DNA of 11,029 nt from Candidatus Wirthbacteria bacterium CG2_30_54_11 (GCA_001873755.1 MNZT01000081.1:1-11029); one strand, 5' to 3'. Shown: positions 1 to 6,830, counted from the stretch's first letter. The notes: a model not told the origin generated them from the sequence alone. Numbers and translations are program-made.

Positions 1-292
1 CGGAATTGATACCTCCGGCTGAAGCAGTAGTGAGAGCCAGCAGAAACACCGTGGGCCAGAGTTTCAAAGGGATGAGCAGAACCTGATCATAGGGGCCGGT
101 TTCGACCAGATGCCTGTAAAAAAGGATGGTCACGACTCCTACCAGGACGGCCAGGAATATCCAGATCTTCGCAAAAAGAGGGACAGGATCGATCACTCCG
201 GCAAAAAGCAGACACCCAAAAAAAACAAAACTGAACTTTTCGATCAGTTTTTCCAAAGCAAATTCACCTGGTTGTACCGTTGATTCTGACAT
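1..292 (-). CDS. Membrane protein of unknown function, N-terminal part (runs off left edge)
   Basis: An open frame of 97 codons starts at an ATG (290-292) and continues without a stop to the window edge, so only the N-terminus is visible. It begins 13 bases after the rmlA-like stop, on the same strand. The first about 20 residues are polar (MSESTVQPGEF...). Three hydrophobic segments follow, around residues 21-32, 41-58 and 80-93, separated by short loops such as residues 59-70 (FYRHLVETGPYD). This suggests a polytopic inner-membrane protein. The segment pattern and the sugar-nucleotide gene upstream resemble the start of O-antigen ligase/polymerase-like proteins, but that is only an inference; I do not recognise a diagnostic motif. 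No strong Shine-Dalgarno sequence precedes the ATG (AAAGCGGT), so translation may depend on coupling to the gene upstream. Confidence 0.7.
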   Translation of the reverse strand, partial: MSESTVQPGEFALEKLIEKFSFVFFGCLLFAGVIDPVPLFAKIWIFLAVLVGVVTILFYRHLVETGPYDQVLLIPLKLWPTVFLLALTTASAGGINS

Positions 293-305
293 ACCGCTTT
301 GTTTA

Positions 306-1394
306 CTATACAGAATTAAGCACCATGGCGCTGTGATCTCCTACGAGGAGTTTACTCGCCCTGCCTTCATGGTGTTGCTCTCCCAGTACCACATGCTGCC
401 CGATGATACTATCCTGAAGTGGACGGGATGGCAACGATATTTCCGAATCATCCAAAATGATGCTGTTTGATATGGTGGATTGCGTGATCTTACAGCGATT
501 GGCGATAGATACATTAGGCCCGATCGTCGCCCCTCTGATGGTACAGTTATCACCGATGATGACGGGGCCTACTATCCTGGACTCGATGATCCTGGTATTT
601 TTCCCGACGATACACTTATCAGAAATCGAGGAGGTGCTGTCTATCGTGCTCTTTTGACTGCTGACGAGATGTTCTAAAACCAGACGGCTGGCTTCCAGAA
701 GGTCCTTGGGCTTTCCGGTATCCTTCCACCAGCCGGTGATCTCTGAATAGGTTACTTTGTATCCCTGATCTATGAGCCATTGATTGGCAGGAGGGATATC
801 CATCTCAGGTATCATGCGGGGAGGCTTGGGCGGAGTCGGCCGCACATATTTGATCGCCTCAAAGATGCTTTCATCATAGAACTGAATGCCGGTGATGGCG
901 AGATCGCTGATGAAGGTTTGAGGTTTTTCTACCGCTGTTATTACCCGGTCGCCATCCACGACCGCCACCCCATAATGCTGAGGCTCGGCAACTTTGACCA
1001 GGCAGAGGTGACAGTTTGAACGATTTCTTACAAACTGCTGAGCATACAGCTCGAGTCCTCCGGCCAGGACATTGTCACCATAGTAAAAAACAAAACGTTC
1101 GTTGCCTATCAGGGGTTCTGCCAGTCTCAAGACATGCGCCAAGCCTCTGGGTTCATCCTGTTCAACATACGAGATCGATACACCGAATGCACTGCCGTCC
1201 CCCACGATCTTGGGCAATTCCTCATCTCCCTGGTTCATGCTGATGATCACATTCTGCACACCGATAGCGGCGACTTTTTCCAACGCGTGGAATAAAAGGG
1301 GCTTATTGCATATCGGGACAAGATGTTTGTTCAAGGTATGGGTCAAAGGGCGTAATCTGGTACCGCGTCCCCCGGCAGTGATGACAGCTTTCAT
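306..1394 (-). CDS. RmlA-like glucose-1-phosphate thymidylyltransferase, long type
   Basis: Nucleotidyltransferase expected to couple a sugar-1-phosphate with a nucleoside triphosphate, releasing pyrophosphate; in the long RmlA family usually dTTP plus glucose-1-phosphate, feeding dTDP-sugars into surface polysaccharide. The protein has 362 residues, the usual size of the long form. Visible features are the nucleotide loop GGRGTRLRP at 8-16, the metal-site Asp in YYGDN (about 107), VEKP at 155-158, and GWWKDTGKPKDLLEA at 221-235, whose Asp225 is the likely second metal ligand. From about residue 250 a hexapeptide-repeat left-handed beta-helix follows (VGKNTRII..., IGDNCTI..., IGPNVSI...). The usual PK-q-L of the active-site loop is changed to LNKHL (21-25), keeping the Lys. 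Start ATG has GAGG eight bases upstream, inside the end of hpf; the gap is 3 bases, so translation is probably coupled. Exact sugar and base are not decided by sequence; rmlB, rmlC and rmlD are not in view. Confidence 0.88.
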   Translation of the reverse strand: MKAVITAGGRGTRLRPLTHTLNKHLVPICNKPLLFHALEKVAAIGVQNVIISMNQGDEELPKIVGDGSAFGVSISYVEQDEPRGLAHVLRLAEPLIGNERFVFYYGDNVLAGGLELYAQQFVRNRSNCHLCLVKVAEPQHYGVAVVDGDRVITAVEKPQTFISDLAITGIQFYDESIFEAIKYVRPTPPKPPRMIPEMDIPPANQWLIDQGYKVTYSEITGWWKDTGKPKDLLEASRLVLEHLVSSQKSTIDSTSSISDKCIVGKNTRIIESRIVGPVIIGDNCTIRGATIGPNVSIANRCKITQSTISNSIILDDSEISLPSRPLQDSIIGQHVVLGEQHHEGRASKLLVGDHSAMVLNSV

Positions 1395-1397
1395 GAG

Positions 1398-1925
1398 TTA
1401 TTCCTCATCTGGTTCCAGTAGTCCGTATTCACCGTCTTCTCTCCTGTAGACCACACTTACCCGTCGGGTATCTATATTGAGAAATATATAAAAATCATGG
1501 TCCAGCAGTTCCATCTGTTCTATGGCGTCATTGAGGAACATGGGTTTGGTTTTGACACGTTTGCTCCTCTTCAGTTCCTTCTCACTGCCAAAGATCGACA
1601 GCTGATTCCTGGTCCTGCCGACTTTCTGCTGTTTCTTGTCCTTGAACCTGCCGGCCTGATTCTTCAGCCTTTCCAGCGCAATATCAAATGCTGTTTCTAT
1701 CGTAATGCCTCGCTCTTCTGATCTCAGAAAAGTGGATGCGATCATGACCGTGAGCTGCACGGCATACATATGCTCTTTTGAACTATGCTTGAGTTTCCTG
1801 ACCATGACCTCACCGGAATTGACCGATTCAAAAAGCACCTTATCCAGTTTTTGGAGCTTGTCCTCCATATAACTGCGGCACTGAGGCGGAACATCTACCT
1901 GCTTTGATTGGAAAATCCATTGCAT
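1398..1925 (-). CDS. hpf: Ribosome hibernation-promoting factor, long form
   Basis: Binds the 30S subunit in the A/P-site region during stress or stationary phase; long forms also dimerise ribosomes into 100S particles through their C-terminal domain. The protein has 175 residues. The N-terminal ribosome-binding domain spans about 1-95 (MQWIFQSKQVDVPP...), then a basic linker (about 96-123, rich in K and R), then the dimerisation domain at 124-175, recognised by KPMFLNDAIEQMELLDHDF and VVYRREDGEYGLLEP. Start: an upstream in-frame start at 1961 lies inside serS and lacks a ribosome binding site, whereas the ATG at 1925 has AAGGGAG (1931-1937) five bases away and begins exactly where family members do. 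The Shine-Dalgarno sequence lies 1 base from the serS stop, so the two genes are closely linked. Confidence 0.93.
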   Translation of the reverse strand: MQWIFQSKQVDVPPQCRSYMEDKLQKLDKVLFESVNSGEVMVRKLKHSSKEHMYAVQLTVMIASTFLRSEERGITIETAFDIALERLKNQAGRFKDKKQQKVGRTRNQLSIFGSEKELKRSKRVKTKPMFLNDAIEQMELLDHDFYIFLNIDTRRVSVVYRREDGEYGLLEPDEE

Positions 1926-1930
1926 GGTAA

Positions 1931-1937
1931 CTCCCTT
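1931..1937 (-). promoter_or_regulatory. Ribosome binding site of hpf
   Basis: AAGGGAG followed by TTACC and ATG (1923-1925). It fixes the hpf start at 1925 rather than at the longer frame beginning at 1961, and it sits just before the TAA that ends serS is cleared by the ribosome. Confidence 0.8.
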
Positions 1938-1938
1938 G

Positions 1939-3222
1939 TTAGTTTTTCCGGGTTGGTTCAATGATCTCTTTGCCCATGAACGCTTTCAAGACATCCGGAA
2001 TCTCGATACTGCCATCAGCTCTCTGATAATTTTCCAGGATAACGATCAGAGCACGACTGATAGCGATAGCCGTTCCATTCAGGGTATGAACATACTCGGC
2101 GGCTCCGTTGGCCGGGCGATAACGGATATTCAATCTCCGCGCCTGATAGTCGGTACAGTTAGAGCAGCTGGTGATCTCCCCGTAGGAACCGTTGTCCCCC
2201 CGCCCTGGCATCCATCCTTCCAGGTCGTATTTTCTGTACGCCACTCCGCCCATATCACCGTCACAGATATCAACTACCCGATAAGGGATCTTCAACCCCT
2301 GGAATATTTTTTCCTCCATGGCGACCATCGACTGGTGGATGAGCTCAGATTCATCCGGCTTCGTAAAAGCAAACATTTCTACTTTATCAAAGTGGTGGAC
2401 CCGATAGAGCCCCTTGGAAAACCGTCCGTAGTTGCCGGCTTCGGTCCGGTAGCACTCCGAGATGCCCGCATACCGCAAGGGTAATGCCTTTTCTTCCAGC
2501 ATCTCCCCCGCCAGATACCCCGCGATGGAGATCTCGGAGGTAGCGATCATCCCCAGGTCAGTATCCGCGATGGAGTAGATCTGGGTTTCTTCTCCCCGGG
2601 GATTGTAGCCGGTCCCCTGCAGAATTTCCTTCTTGGCCAGCACCGGGGCCTTGATCGGGACATACCCGTCTTTTTCCAGAAGTCCCAGAGCATACCAGAT
2701 GAGCGAGTACTCGAGTCGAACCGCATCACGCATGAGGAAATAAAATTTCGCCCCGGCGACCTGCACCGCCTTTTCAAAATCGATCAACCCTGCTCTCTCT
2801 CCCAGCTCAACATGGTCCAGAGGTTGGAAGTCAAAAACAGGGGGCGTACCCCAGCTCCTGATCTCGACATTATCGCTGTCGTCCTTCCCCACCGGTACGG
2901 CAGGATCCAGCAGATTGGGAACCTTAAGATACAGATCATTGAATTCAGATTCCAGAGGCGAAAGCTCGGCGTCAGCAGCAGAAAGTTTTGCTTTTATCTC
3001 CTGAACCTGAGCGATGCTCTCAGCTCTTTTTTCGCCCTGGAGCTTGGGGATCAAGTCGCTGAGCTGATTCCTCTGAGCTCTGAGCTCGTCCGAAGCAGAG
3101 ATGAGACGTCGTCTTTCCCTGTCTACTTCGATCAAACGGTCAATATCTACATTCATGTTCCGACGTTTGACCAGAGCTTTGACCCCGGCCTGGTTCTTCC
3201 GAAGGTATGAGAGATCCAGCAT
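1939..3222 (-). CDS. serS: Seryl-tRNA synthetase (class II)
   Basis: Charges tRNA-Ser with serine. The protein has 427 residues, normal for bacterial SerRS. The N-terminal tRNA-binding arm (about 25-98) is a long charged helical hairpin. The catalytic core carries the serine-site TSE (228-230), motif 2 around 258-283 (RTEAGNYGRF and GLYRVHHFDKVEMF) and motif 3 around 381-400 (LNGTAIAISRALIVILENYQ), plus the conserved SYGEITSCSNCTDYQARR region. The usual AGRDTRGLIRVHQF stretch reads YGRFSKGLYRVHHF, a variant but with the key Arg, Val and Phe positions kept. Start: the ATG at 3222 gives the canonical MLDLSYLRKN and has AAAGGG six bases upstream; the in-frame start at 3249 has no such site and adds nine unconserved residues. 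It follows the pilin gene after 45 bases, and hpf follows after 13. Confidence 0.97.
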   Translation of the reverse strand: MLDLSYLRKNQAGVKALVKRRNMNVDIDRLIEVDRERRRLISASDELRAQRNQLSDLIPKLQGEKRAESIAQVQEIKAKLSAADAELSPLESEFNDLYLKVPNLLDPAVPVGKDDSDNVEIRSWGTPPVFDFQPLDHVELGERAGLIDFEKAVQVAGAKFYFLMRDAVRLEYSLIWYALGLLEKDGYVPIKAPVLAKKEILQGTGYNPRGEETQIYSIADTDLGMIATSEISIAGYLAGEMLEEKALPLRYAGISECYRTEAGNYGRFSKGLYRVHHFDKVEMFAFTKPDESELIHQSMVAMEEKIFQGLKIPYRVVDICDGDMGGVAYRKYDLEGWMPGRGDNGSYGEITSCSNCTDYQARRLNIRYRPANGAAEYVHTLNGTAIAISRALIVILENYQRADGSIEIPDVLKAFMGKEIIEPTRKN

Positions 3223-3228
3223 GTAAGA

Positions 3229-3245
3229 CCCTTTCCGCGAAAGAG
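3229..3245 (-). promoter_or_regulatory. Hairpin covering the serS ribosome binding site
   Basis: On the transcript strand, CTCTTTC (3239-3245) can pair with GAAAGGG (3229-3235) across the loop GCG: seven pairs including one G-U. The 3' arm contains the AAAGGG Shine-Dalgarno sequence of serS, six bases before its ATG. Such a stem would reduce initiation unless melted or unfolded by passing ribosomes. The pairing is seen in the sequence; a regulatory role is inference. Confidence 0.4.
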
Positions 3246-3267
3246 GCAAATTAGCTAAAAACCAAGA

Positions 3268-3807
3268 CTATTCCGAAATCTGCATCACGTAATCAAACAA
3301 GGTGTCCCAGTCCTGCCCTCCGGGGCATTGGGCATTGCCTCCAAGCGCAGGATCATTCTCGAACTTCCGCACTCCGAGTATATAAAAAGTAGAAGTGCAG
3401 TTGGTCGATCCCTGATTGTACAGTTGATACGAATATGAGTAGGTAGCTGTATTGCGTGGATCTACGATCTGCTGTTTCAGATACCCGCTCGACACGAGCG
3501 TATCTAAAAAACTACCGTCATTGCTTTCATCCCAACCGGCGCCGTCGTTATCCGCATTGGGCGGAAATACCCGTTTATCATCGAAGTACAGCTGGATCGC
3601 TTTCTGCAGTTGAGCGATATCGTTCTTCCGCCGTGCGTCGCGGCTCTTCCTCGTCGACTTGGTGAGATTGACCAGGATGACCGATGACATGAGCCCCACG
3701 ATCGACATCACGACGAGGAGTTCTATCAGGCTGAATCCCCTTTCTGACTGTTGTTTTGCTCGCGCGCGTGCTGACCGGCTGTTTTCAGTTGAGGAGTTCC
3801 AGATCAT
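3268..3807 (-). CDS. Type IV prepilin / pseudopilin with canonical leader
   Basis: Structural pilin-family protein inserted in the inner membrane, cleaved and N-methylated by prepilin peptidase, then assembled by type IV pilus or type II secretion-like machinery. From the ATG at 3807 it has 179 residues: a basic 24-residue leader (RSARARAKQQSERG), cleavage expected between Gly24 and Phe25, then FSLIELLVVMSIVGL with Glu29 at +5 and a hydrophobic helix to about residue 47. Next come SRDARRKNDIAQLQKAIQLYFDD and a C-terminal head with two cysteines (NCTST and AQCPGG) that could form a disulfide loop. Start: the in-frame ATG at 3843 sits directly against its only purine stretch, while 3807 has GAGG six bases upstream, so 3807 is preferred. 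The start lies inside the preceding pilin-like gene (23-base overlap). No pilus ATPase, platform protein or peptidase gene is in view. Confidence 0.9.
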   Translation of the reverse strand: MIWNSSTENSRSARARAKQQSERGFSLIELLVVMSIVGLMSSVILVNLTKSTRKSRDARRKNDIAQLQKAIQLYFDDKRVFPPNADNDGAGWDESNDGSFLDTLVSSGYLKQQIVDPRNTATYSYSYQLYNQGSTNCTSTFYILGVRKFENDPALGGNAQCPGGQDWDTLFDYVMQISE

Positions 3808-4336
3808 TGCCTGCCTCGTAGAGTTGGTCGTTATCTCCGCCATCCTTCTTCATCAGACCATCCGGATCACTTTCCAGCCTGATATCCAGTTCATAGGTGT
3901 CAGCGGGTGGACTGGAGCTTCTGTAGCGATAAACATATCCGTTCTTGTTCACTGGATCTTTGGGCAGCGACGCTATCTTTGCCCCTATCCCCGGATCGAA
4001 CGGCAGGTCTGACGAGTTCATGGAACCGATCCACATTTTCTGGCCAGACTCTGAACTGTCAATGTACGGAACCCCGAGAGAAGAGGCAGGATAATATCCC
4101 TGCTGCAGGCGGTATTGCAGAATAGCTGCCTGCAAAAGTGACTGATCGTGCAGGCGCTGTTCATCACGTGCCTTGATTCTGGCCTGAGAACTTCTGGTCA
4201 GGATGCCTATCTGATGACTGACTGCCGGTCCGAATGAAGCAACCAGCAGTATGATGAGAATCCCGGCTTCGACCAGGTGAATAACCAGTCTTTTTTTTTG
4301 CTTCGAGCTATCGGATTGGACCTGTGGTTGGGGCAC
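3785..4336 (-). CDS. Pilin-like protein with degenerate prepilin processing site
   Basis: A 183-residue protein with pilin architecture: a short polar, Lys-rich N-terminus (residues 1-16), a hydrophobic helix at about 17-37, then a polar head. The junction reads V18-IHLVE, so Glu23 occupies the +5 position of type IV pilins (compare G-FSLIE in the next gene), but the -1 Gly needed for normal peptidase cleavage is Val. After the helix it shows ARIKARDEQRLHDQSLLQAAILQYRLQQGYYP and LPKDPVNKNGYVYRYR, like GspG-type pseudopilins and patescibacterial pilins. The acidic C-terminus contains DPDGLMKKDGGDNDQ. Start is GTG with AAGGG four bases upstream. It follows ftsZ by 23 bases and overlaps the next pilin gene by 23. 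It may remain uncleaved, acting as an anchored minor pilin or pilus-assembly partner; the function is inferred. Confidence 0.75.
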   Translation of the reverse strand: MPQPQVQSDSSKQKKRLVIHLVEAGILIILLVASFGPAVSHQIGILTRSSQARIKARDEQRLHDQSLLQAAILQYRLQQGYYPASSLGVPYIDSSESGQKMWIGSMNSSDLPFDPGIGAKIASLPKDPVNKNGYVYRYRSSSPPADTYELDIRLESDPDGLMKKDGGDNDQLYEAGNDLELLN

Positions 4337-4359
4337 TATTCCCTTTATGTCTTGAGCAG

Positions 4360-5499
4360 TTAATTTTTTTTGAACATATCTCTCTGATCAGCAGAGGGAG
4401 CCGGGAGTTCTGAGGAGACGGGCGTCTTTAGCGGTTTATTTTTGCGCAAAAATGCAGGTACTTCAAGCTCTTCCTCATCCACGGCCTGAAGAGGGCCATG
4501 GCTGATTTTGCTGAATTCCTTGGGGGCGGAGACCCGTTCAGCCATCTCGTCAAAACCGGCTGCGATCACCGTAATTTTGATCTTGCCCTTCATGTTCTCA
4601 TCAATCACCGCTCCAAAAATGATGTTGGCATCCGGATCGGCGGCATCCGCGATGATCTGGGCTGCGTTATTGATCTCTTTCATCCCCATATCGGGCCCGC
4701 CGACGATATTGAACAGCACCCCCTTGGCCCCATGGATGCTGGTCTCCAGGAGAGGACTCGAGATCGCCGCTTTGGCCGCATCCACCGCACGATTATCATC
4801 ACTGCCGTAACCGATGCCCATGAGGGCTGAACCCGCATTTTCCATGATGGTGCGGACATCGGCAAAGTCCACGTTGATGAGCCCGGGAAGTACAATCAAG
4901 TCGGAAATGCCCTGCACACCCTGGCGCAGCACGTCATCCACCAGTCTGAACGCATCGAGAAATGAGGTATTGTCATCTGCGATTTGCAGCACCCGGTCAT
5001 TCGGGATCACGATGAGAGTATCCACATGCTGTTTGAGTTCCCGGATACCCTGATCCGCCAGAGTTCGACGACGGGCACCCTCAAAGGAAAATGGCTTGGT
5101 CACGACCGCCACGGTCAGGACACCTGCCTGACGGCAGATCTCGGCGAGAACAGGAGCTCCTCCGGTACCGGAACCACCTCCCATTCCGGCAGTGATGAAG
5201 ACCATATCAACACCCTTGACCAGTTCGGTCAGGTCTTCTCTGCTTTCTTCACAGGCTTTGCGTCCGACTTCAGGATTGGCTCCGGAACCCAGTCCTTTGG
5301 TCACTTTAGCGCCGATCTGAAGTTTGATGGGGGCATCGGCGGTATTCAGAGCCTGGAGGTCGGTATTGACCGCGACGAAATCAATCCCCTTCACCCCGAG
5401 TCGTACCATCTGGTTGACCGCGTTATTGCCGCCGCCGCCCATGCCTATGACTTTGATCTTGGCGAAATTATTGAGTACTGCGTCCTGTTCTCTGGCCAC
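4360..5499 (-). CDS. ftsZ: Cell division protein FtsZ
   Basis: Tubulin-like GTPase that polymerises into the Z-ring at midcell and recruits the divisome. It has 379 residues. GTP-binding elements are GGGGNN at 21-26 and the tubulin signature GGGSGTG at 107-113; the catalytic T7-loop region (GLINVDFADVR, about 205-215) retains the Asn and Asp residues. A flexible linker begins near 320, and a C-terminal conserved peptide, EVPAFLRKNKP (about 344-355), which normally binds FtsA or other anchors, is followed by about 20 further residues ending FKKN. Start is GTG (5497-5499) with a strong AGGAGG four bases upstream. It follows ftsA by 65 bases containing a small hairpin and T8 tract. The last codons form an A8 run with an open -1 frame into the next gene. 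Confidence 0.98.
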   Translation of the reverse strand: MAREQDAVLNNFAKIKVIGMGGGGNNAVNQMVRLGVKGIDFVAVNTDLQALNTADAPIKLQIGAKVTKGLGSGANPEVGRKACEESREDLTELVKGVDMVFITAGMGGGSGTGGAPVLAEICRQAGVLTVAVVTKPFSFEGARRRTLADQGIRELKQHVDTLIVIPNDRVLQIADDNTSFLDAFRLVDDVLRQGVQGISDLIVLPGLINVDFADVRTIMENAGSALMGIGYGSDDNRAVDAAKAAISSPLLETSIHGAKGVLFNIVGGPDMGMKEINNAAQIIADAADPDANIIFGAVIDENMKGKIKITVIAAGFDEMAERVSAPKEFSKISHGPLQAVDEEELEVPAFLRKNKPLKTPVSSELPAPSADQRDMFKKN

Positions 5500-5503
5500 T
5501 GAT

Positions 5504-5509
5504 CCTCCT
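5504..5509 (-). promoter_or_regulatory. Ribosome binding site of ftsZ
   Basis: AGGAGG, a perfect match to the anti-Shine-Dalgarno core, four bases before the GTG at 5497-5499. It is the strongest ribosome binding site seen in the window and supports GTG initiation; high translation suits a protein needed in many copies. Confidence 0.85.
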
Positions 5510-5510
5510 C

Positions 5511-5549
5511 ACAAAAAAAAGATTGGTTTGAGACGGAGTATCATCTCCG
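5511..5549 (-). other. Hairpin and T8 tract in the ftsA-ftsZ spacer
   Basis: On the transcript strand, CGGAG (5545-5549) pairs with CTCCG (5534-5538) around a six-base loop, and a run of eight T lies about 15 bases later, next to the ftsZ ribosome binding site. The separation is too long for a standard intrinsic terminator. It might be an attenuator, an RNA processing site that uncouples ftsZ from ftsA levels, or chance. Confidence 0.3.
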
Positions 5550-5564
5550 CACTCGCTTGAGTTG

Positions 5565-6830
5565 TTATGGGAAAAAAGATCGTTTGACCCATCCGCGTAC
5601 CTTGCCGAACGCATTTGACCAAAGCTGAATAGGCGAAACCCTGACCATTTCACGCTGACGGCGGCTCTTCATACCCCAGAGGAGCAGACCGATGGGCGTG
5701 ACATAGAGTGGTGAATTGATCTCGTCGGCCAGACCGATCACATCGCGGGGTTTGCCGATACGAACCGGAAGACGAAGATTTTCTTTGGCGGAATCAACAA
5801 TACCTGACAGCAGACTCCCTCCGCCGATCATGACACAGCCACCGGCCAGCAGACCTTCCTGTCCGGCTTTTTTGATCTCCTGACCGACCATATCGAACAT
5901 TTCGGAAAGTCTGGCCTCGATGATCGAGTTCACATCTGACCTGAGCACCTGAGAGCCATTTTCTACGCCATAGTGGCTCAGATCGATGGTATTGTTACGG
6001 TTCACATCCTCAAAAAGCGTTCCCTCTTCAAAGGTCGGCATACTGAGCGTCGTATTTTTCTTGATCTTCTCAGCAGCTTCAAAAGGAATTCTCAAACCAA
6101 TAGCGATATCGTTGGTGATGTGATTGCTGCCGACAGGAAGTACCGTGCTGTGCCATATGCTCCCCTCAACAAAGATGGCGATATCGGTCGTGCCGCCACC
6201 GATGTCCAGGAGCACAACGCCCAGCTCCCGGTCCTCGGAGGAGAGGACAGCCTCAGCTGCGGCGATAGGACTGAGAACGACTTCTTCTACCTCCACTCCG
6301 GTCTGCTGGACGCATTTCGCCAGATTCCGGACCGAGCTGGAGGCAGCATTCACGATATGGGTCTCGACTTCCAGACGTACTCCGGTCATTCCGGCAGGAT
6401 TTTCCACACCCTCCTGGCCATCTACGATGAAACCACGGGGAAGGACATGGAGGATCTCCCGGTTCATGGGAAGTGAGATCGCTTGAGCGGCCTCGATCAC
6501 CCGGGCAACGTCTTCATGACTGATCTCTCCATCTGCCCGGGAGACCGCGATCACGCCGCGGCTGTTGAGCGAAGAAATATGCCCTCCACCAATCGAGACA
6601 TAAGCGCTCTGGATCGGATAACCGGCCATGCGCTCGGCTTCTTCCAGGGAGGCTGAGATCGAACTGATCGTCTCTTCGATGTTGACCACCACTCCGCGCC
6701 GGATCCCCTGAGAAGGTACATTGCCGACCCCGATCACACTCATTTTACCGTCTTCATGGTACGCAGCCACCAATGTGCAGATCTTGGTCGTCCCTACATC
6801 AATGCTTACGAGATAGTCTTGGGTTGGCAC
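5565..6830 (-). CDS. ftsA: Cell division protein FtsA
   Basis: Actin-fold ATPase that tethers FtsZ filaments to the membrane and links them to later divisome proteins. From the preferred start it has 421 residues. Visible motifs are phosphate-1 IDVGTTK (10-16), IGGG (80-83), phosphate-2 DIGGGTTD (209-216) and the adenosine motif GGGSLLSG (337-344). The C-terminal LWSNAFGKVRGWVKRSFF (403-420) is the expected amphipathic membrane-targeting helix. Start: the frame is open to a TTG at 6890, but that lies in the promoter -35. An ATG at 6836 is only one base from AAGGAG (6838-6843), whereas the GTG at 6830 is seven bases away, the normal spacing, so 6830 is preferred and 6836 is the alternative. 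It is preceded by its own promoter, then followed by ftsZ. Confidence 0.97.
   Translation of the reverse strand: MPTQDYLVSIDVGTTKICTLVAAYHEDGKMSVIGVGNVPSQGIRRGVVVNIEETISSISASLEEAERMAGYPIQSAYVSIGGGHISSLNSRGVIAVSRADGEISHEDVARVIEAAQAISLPMNREILHVLPRGFIVDGQEGVENPAGMTGVRLEVETHIVNAASSSVRNLAKCVQQTGVEVEEVVLSPIAAAEAVLSSEDRELGVVLLDIGGGTTDIAIFVEGSIWHSTVLPVGSNHITNDIAIGLRIPFEAAEKIKKNTTLSMPTFEEGTLFEDVNRNNTIDLSHYGVENGSQVLRSDVNSIIEARLSEMFDMVGQEIKKAGQEGLLAGGCVMIGGGSLLSGIVDSAKENLRLPVRIGKPRDVIGLADEINSPLYVTPIGLLLWGMKSRRQREMVRVSPIQLWSNAFGKVRGWVKRSFFP

Noticed and set aside
126..470. Plus-strand open frame of 114 codons at the left end
   Set aside because: It straddles the end of the rmlA-like gene and the start of the minus-strand membrane protein, which has a better protein character and fits the operon.
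1924..2484. Plus-strand open frame of 186 codons opposite serS
   Set aside because: Mirror frame of the conserved SerRS catalytic domain; no domain of its own and no ribosome binding site of note.
2600..2611. TACAAT-like -10 element inside serS
   Set aside because: No acceptable -35 at 16-18 bases and it lies within a conserved coding region.
3757..3771. Alternating CG tract that might form Z-DNA
   Set aside because: It encodes the Arg/Ala repeat of the prepilin leader (ARARA), which explains it well enough.
4984..5502. Plus-strand open frame of 172 codons opposite ftsZ
   Set aside because: Antisense to the conserved FtsZ GTPase domain; its openness is explained by codon bias on the coding strand.
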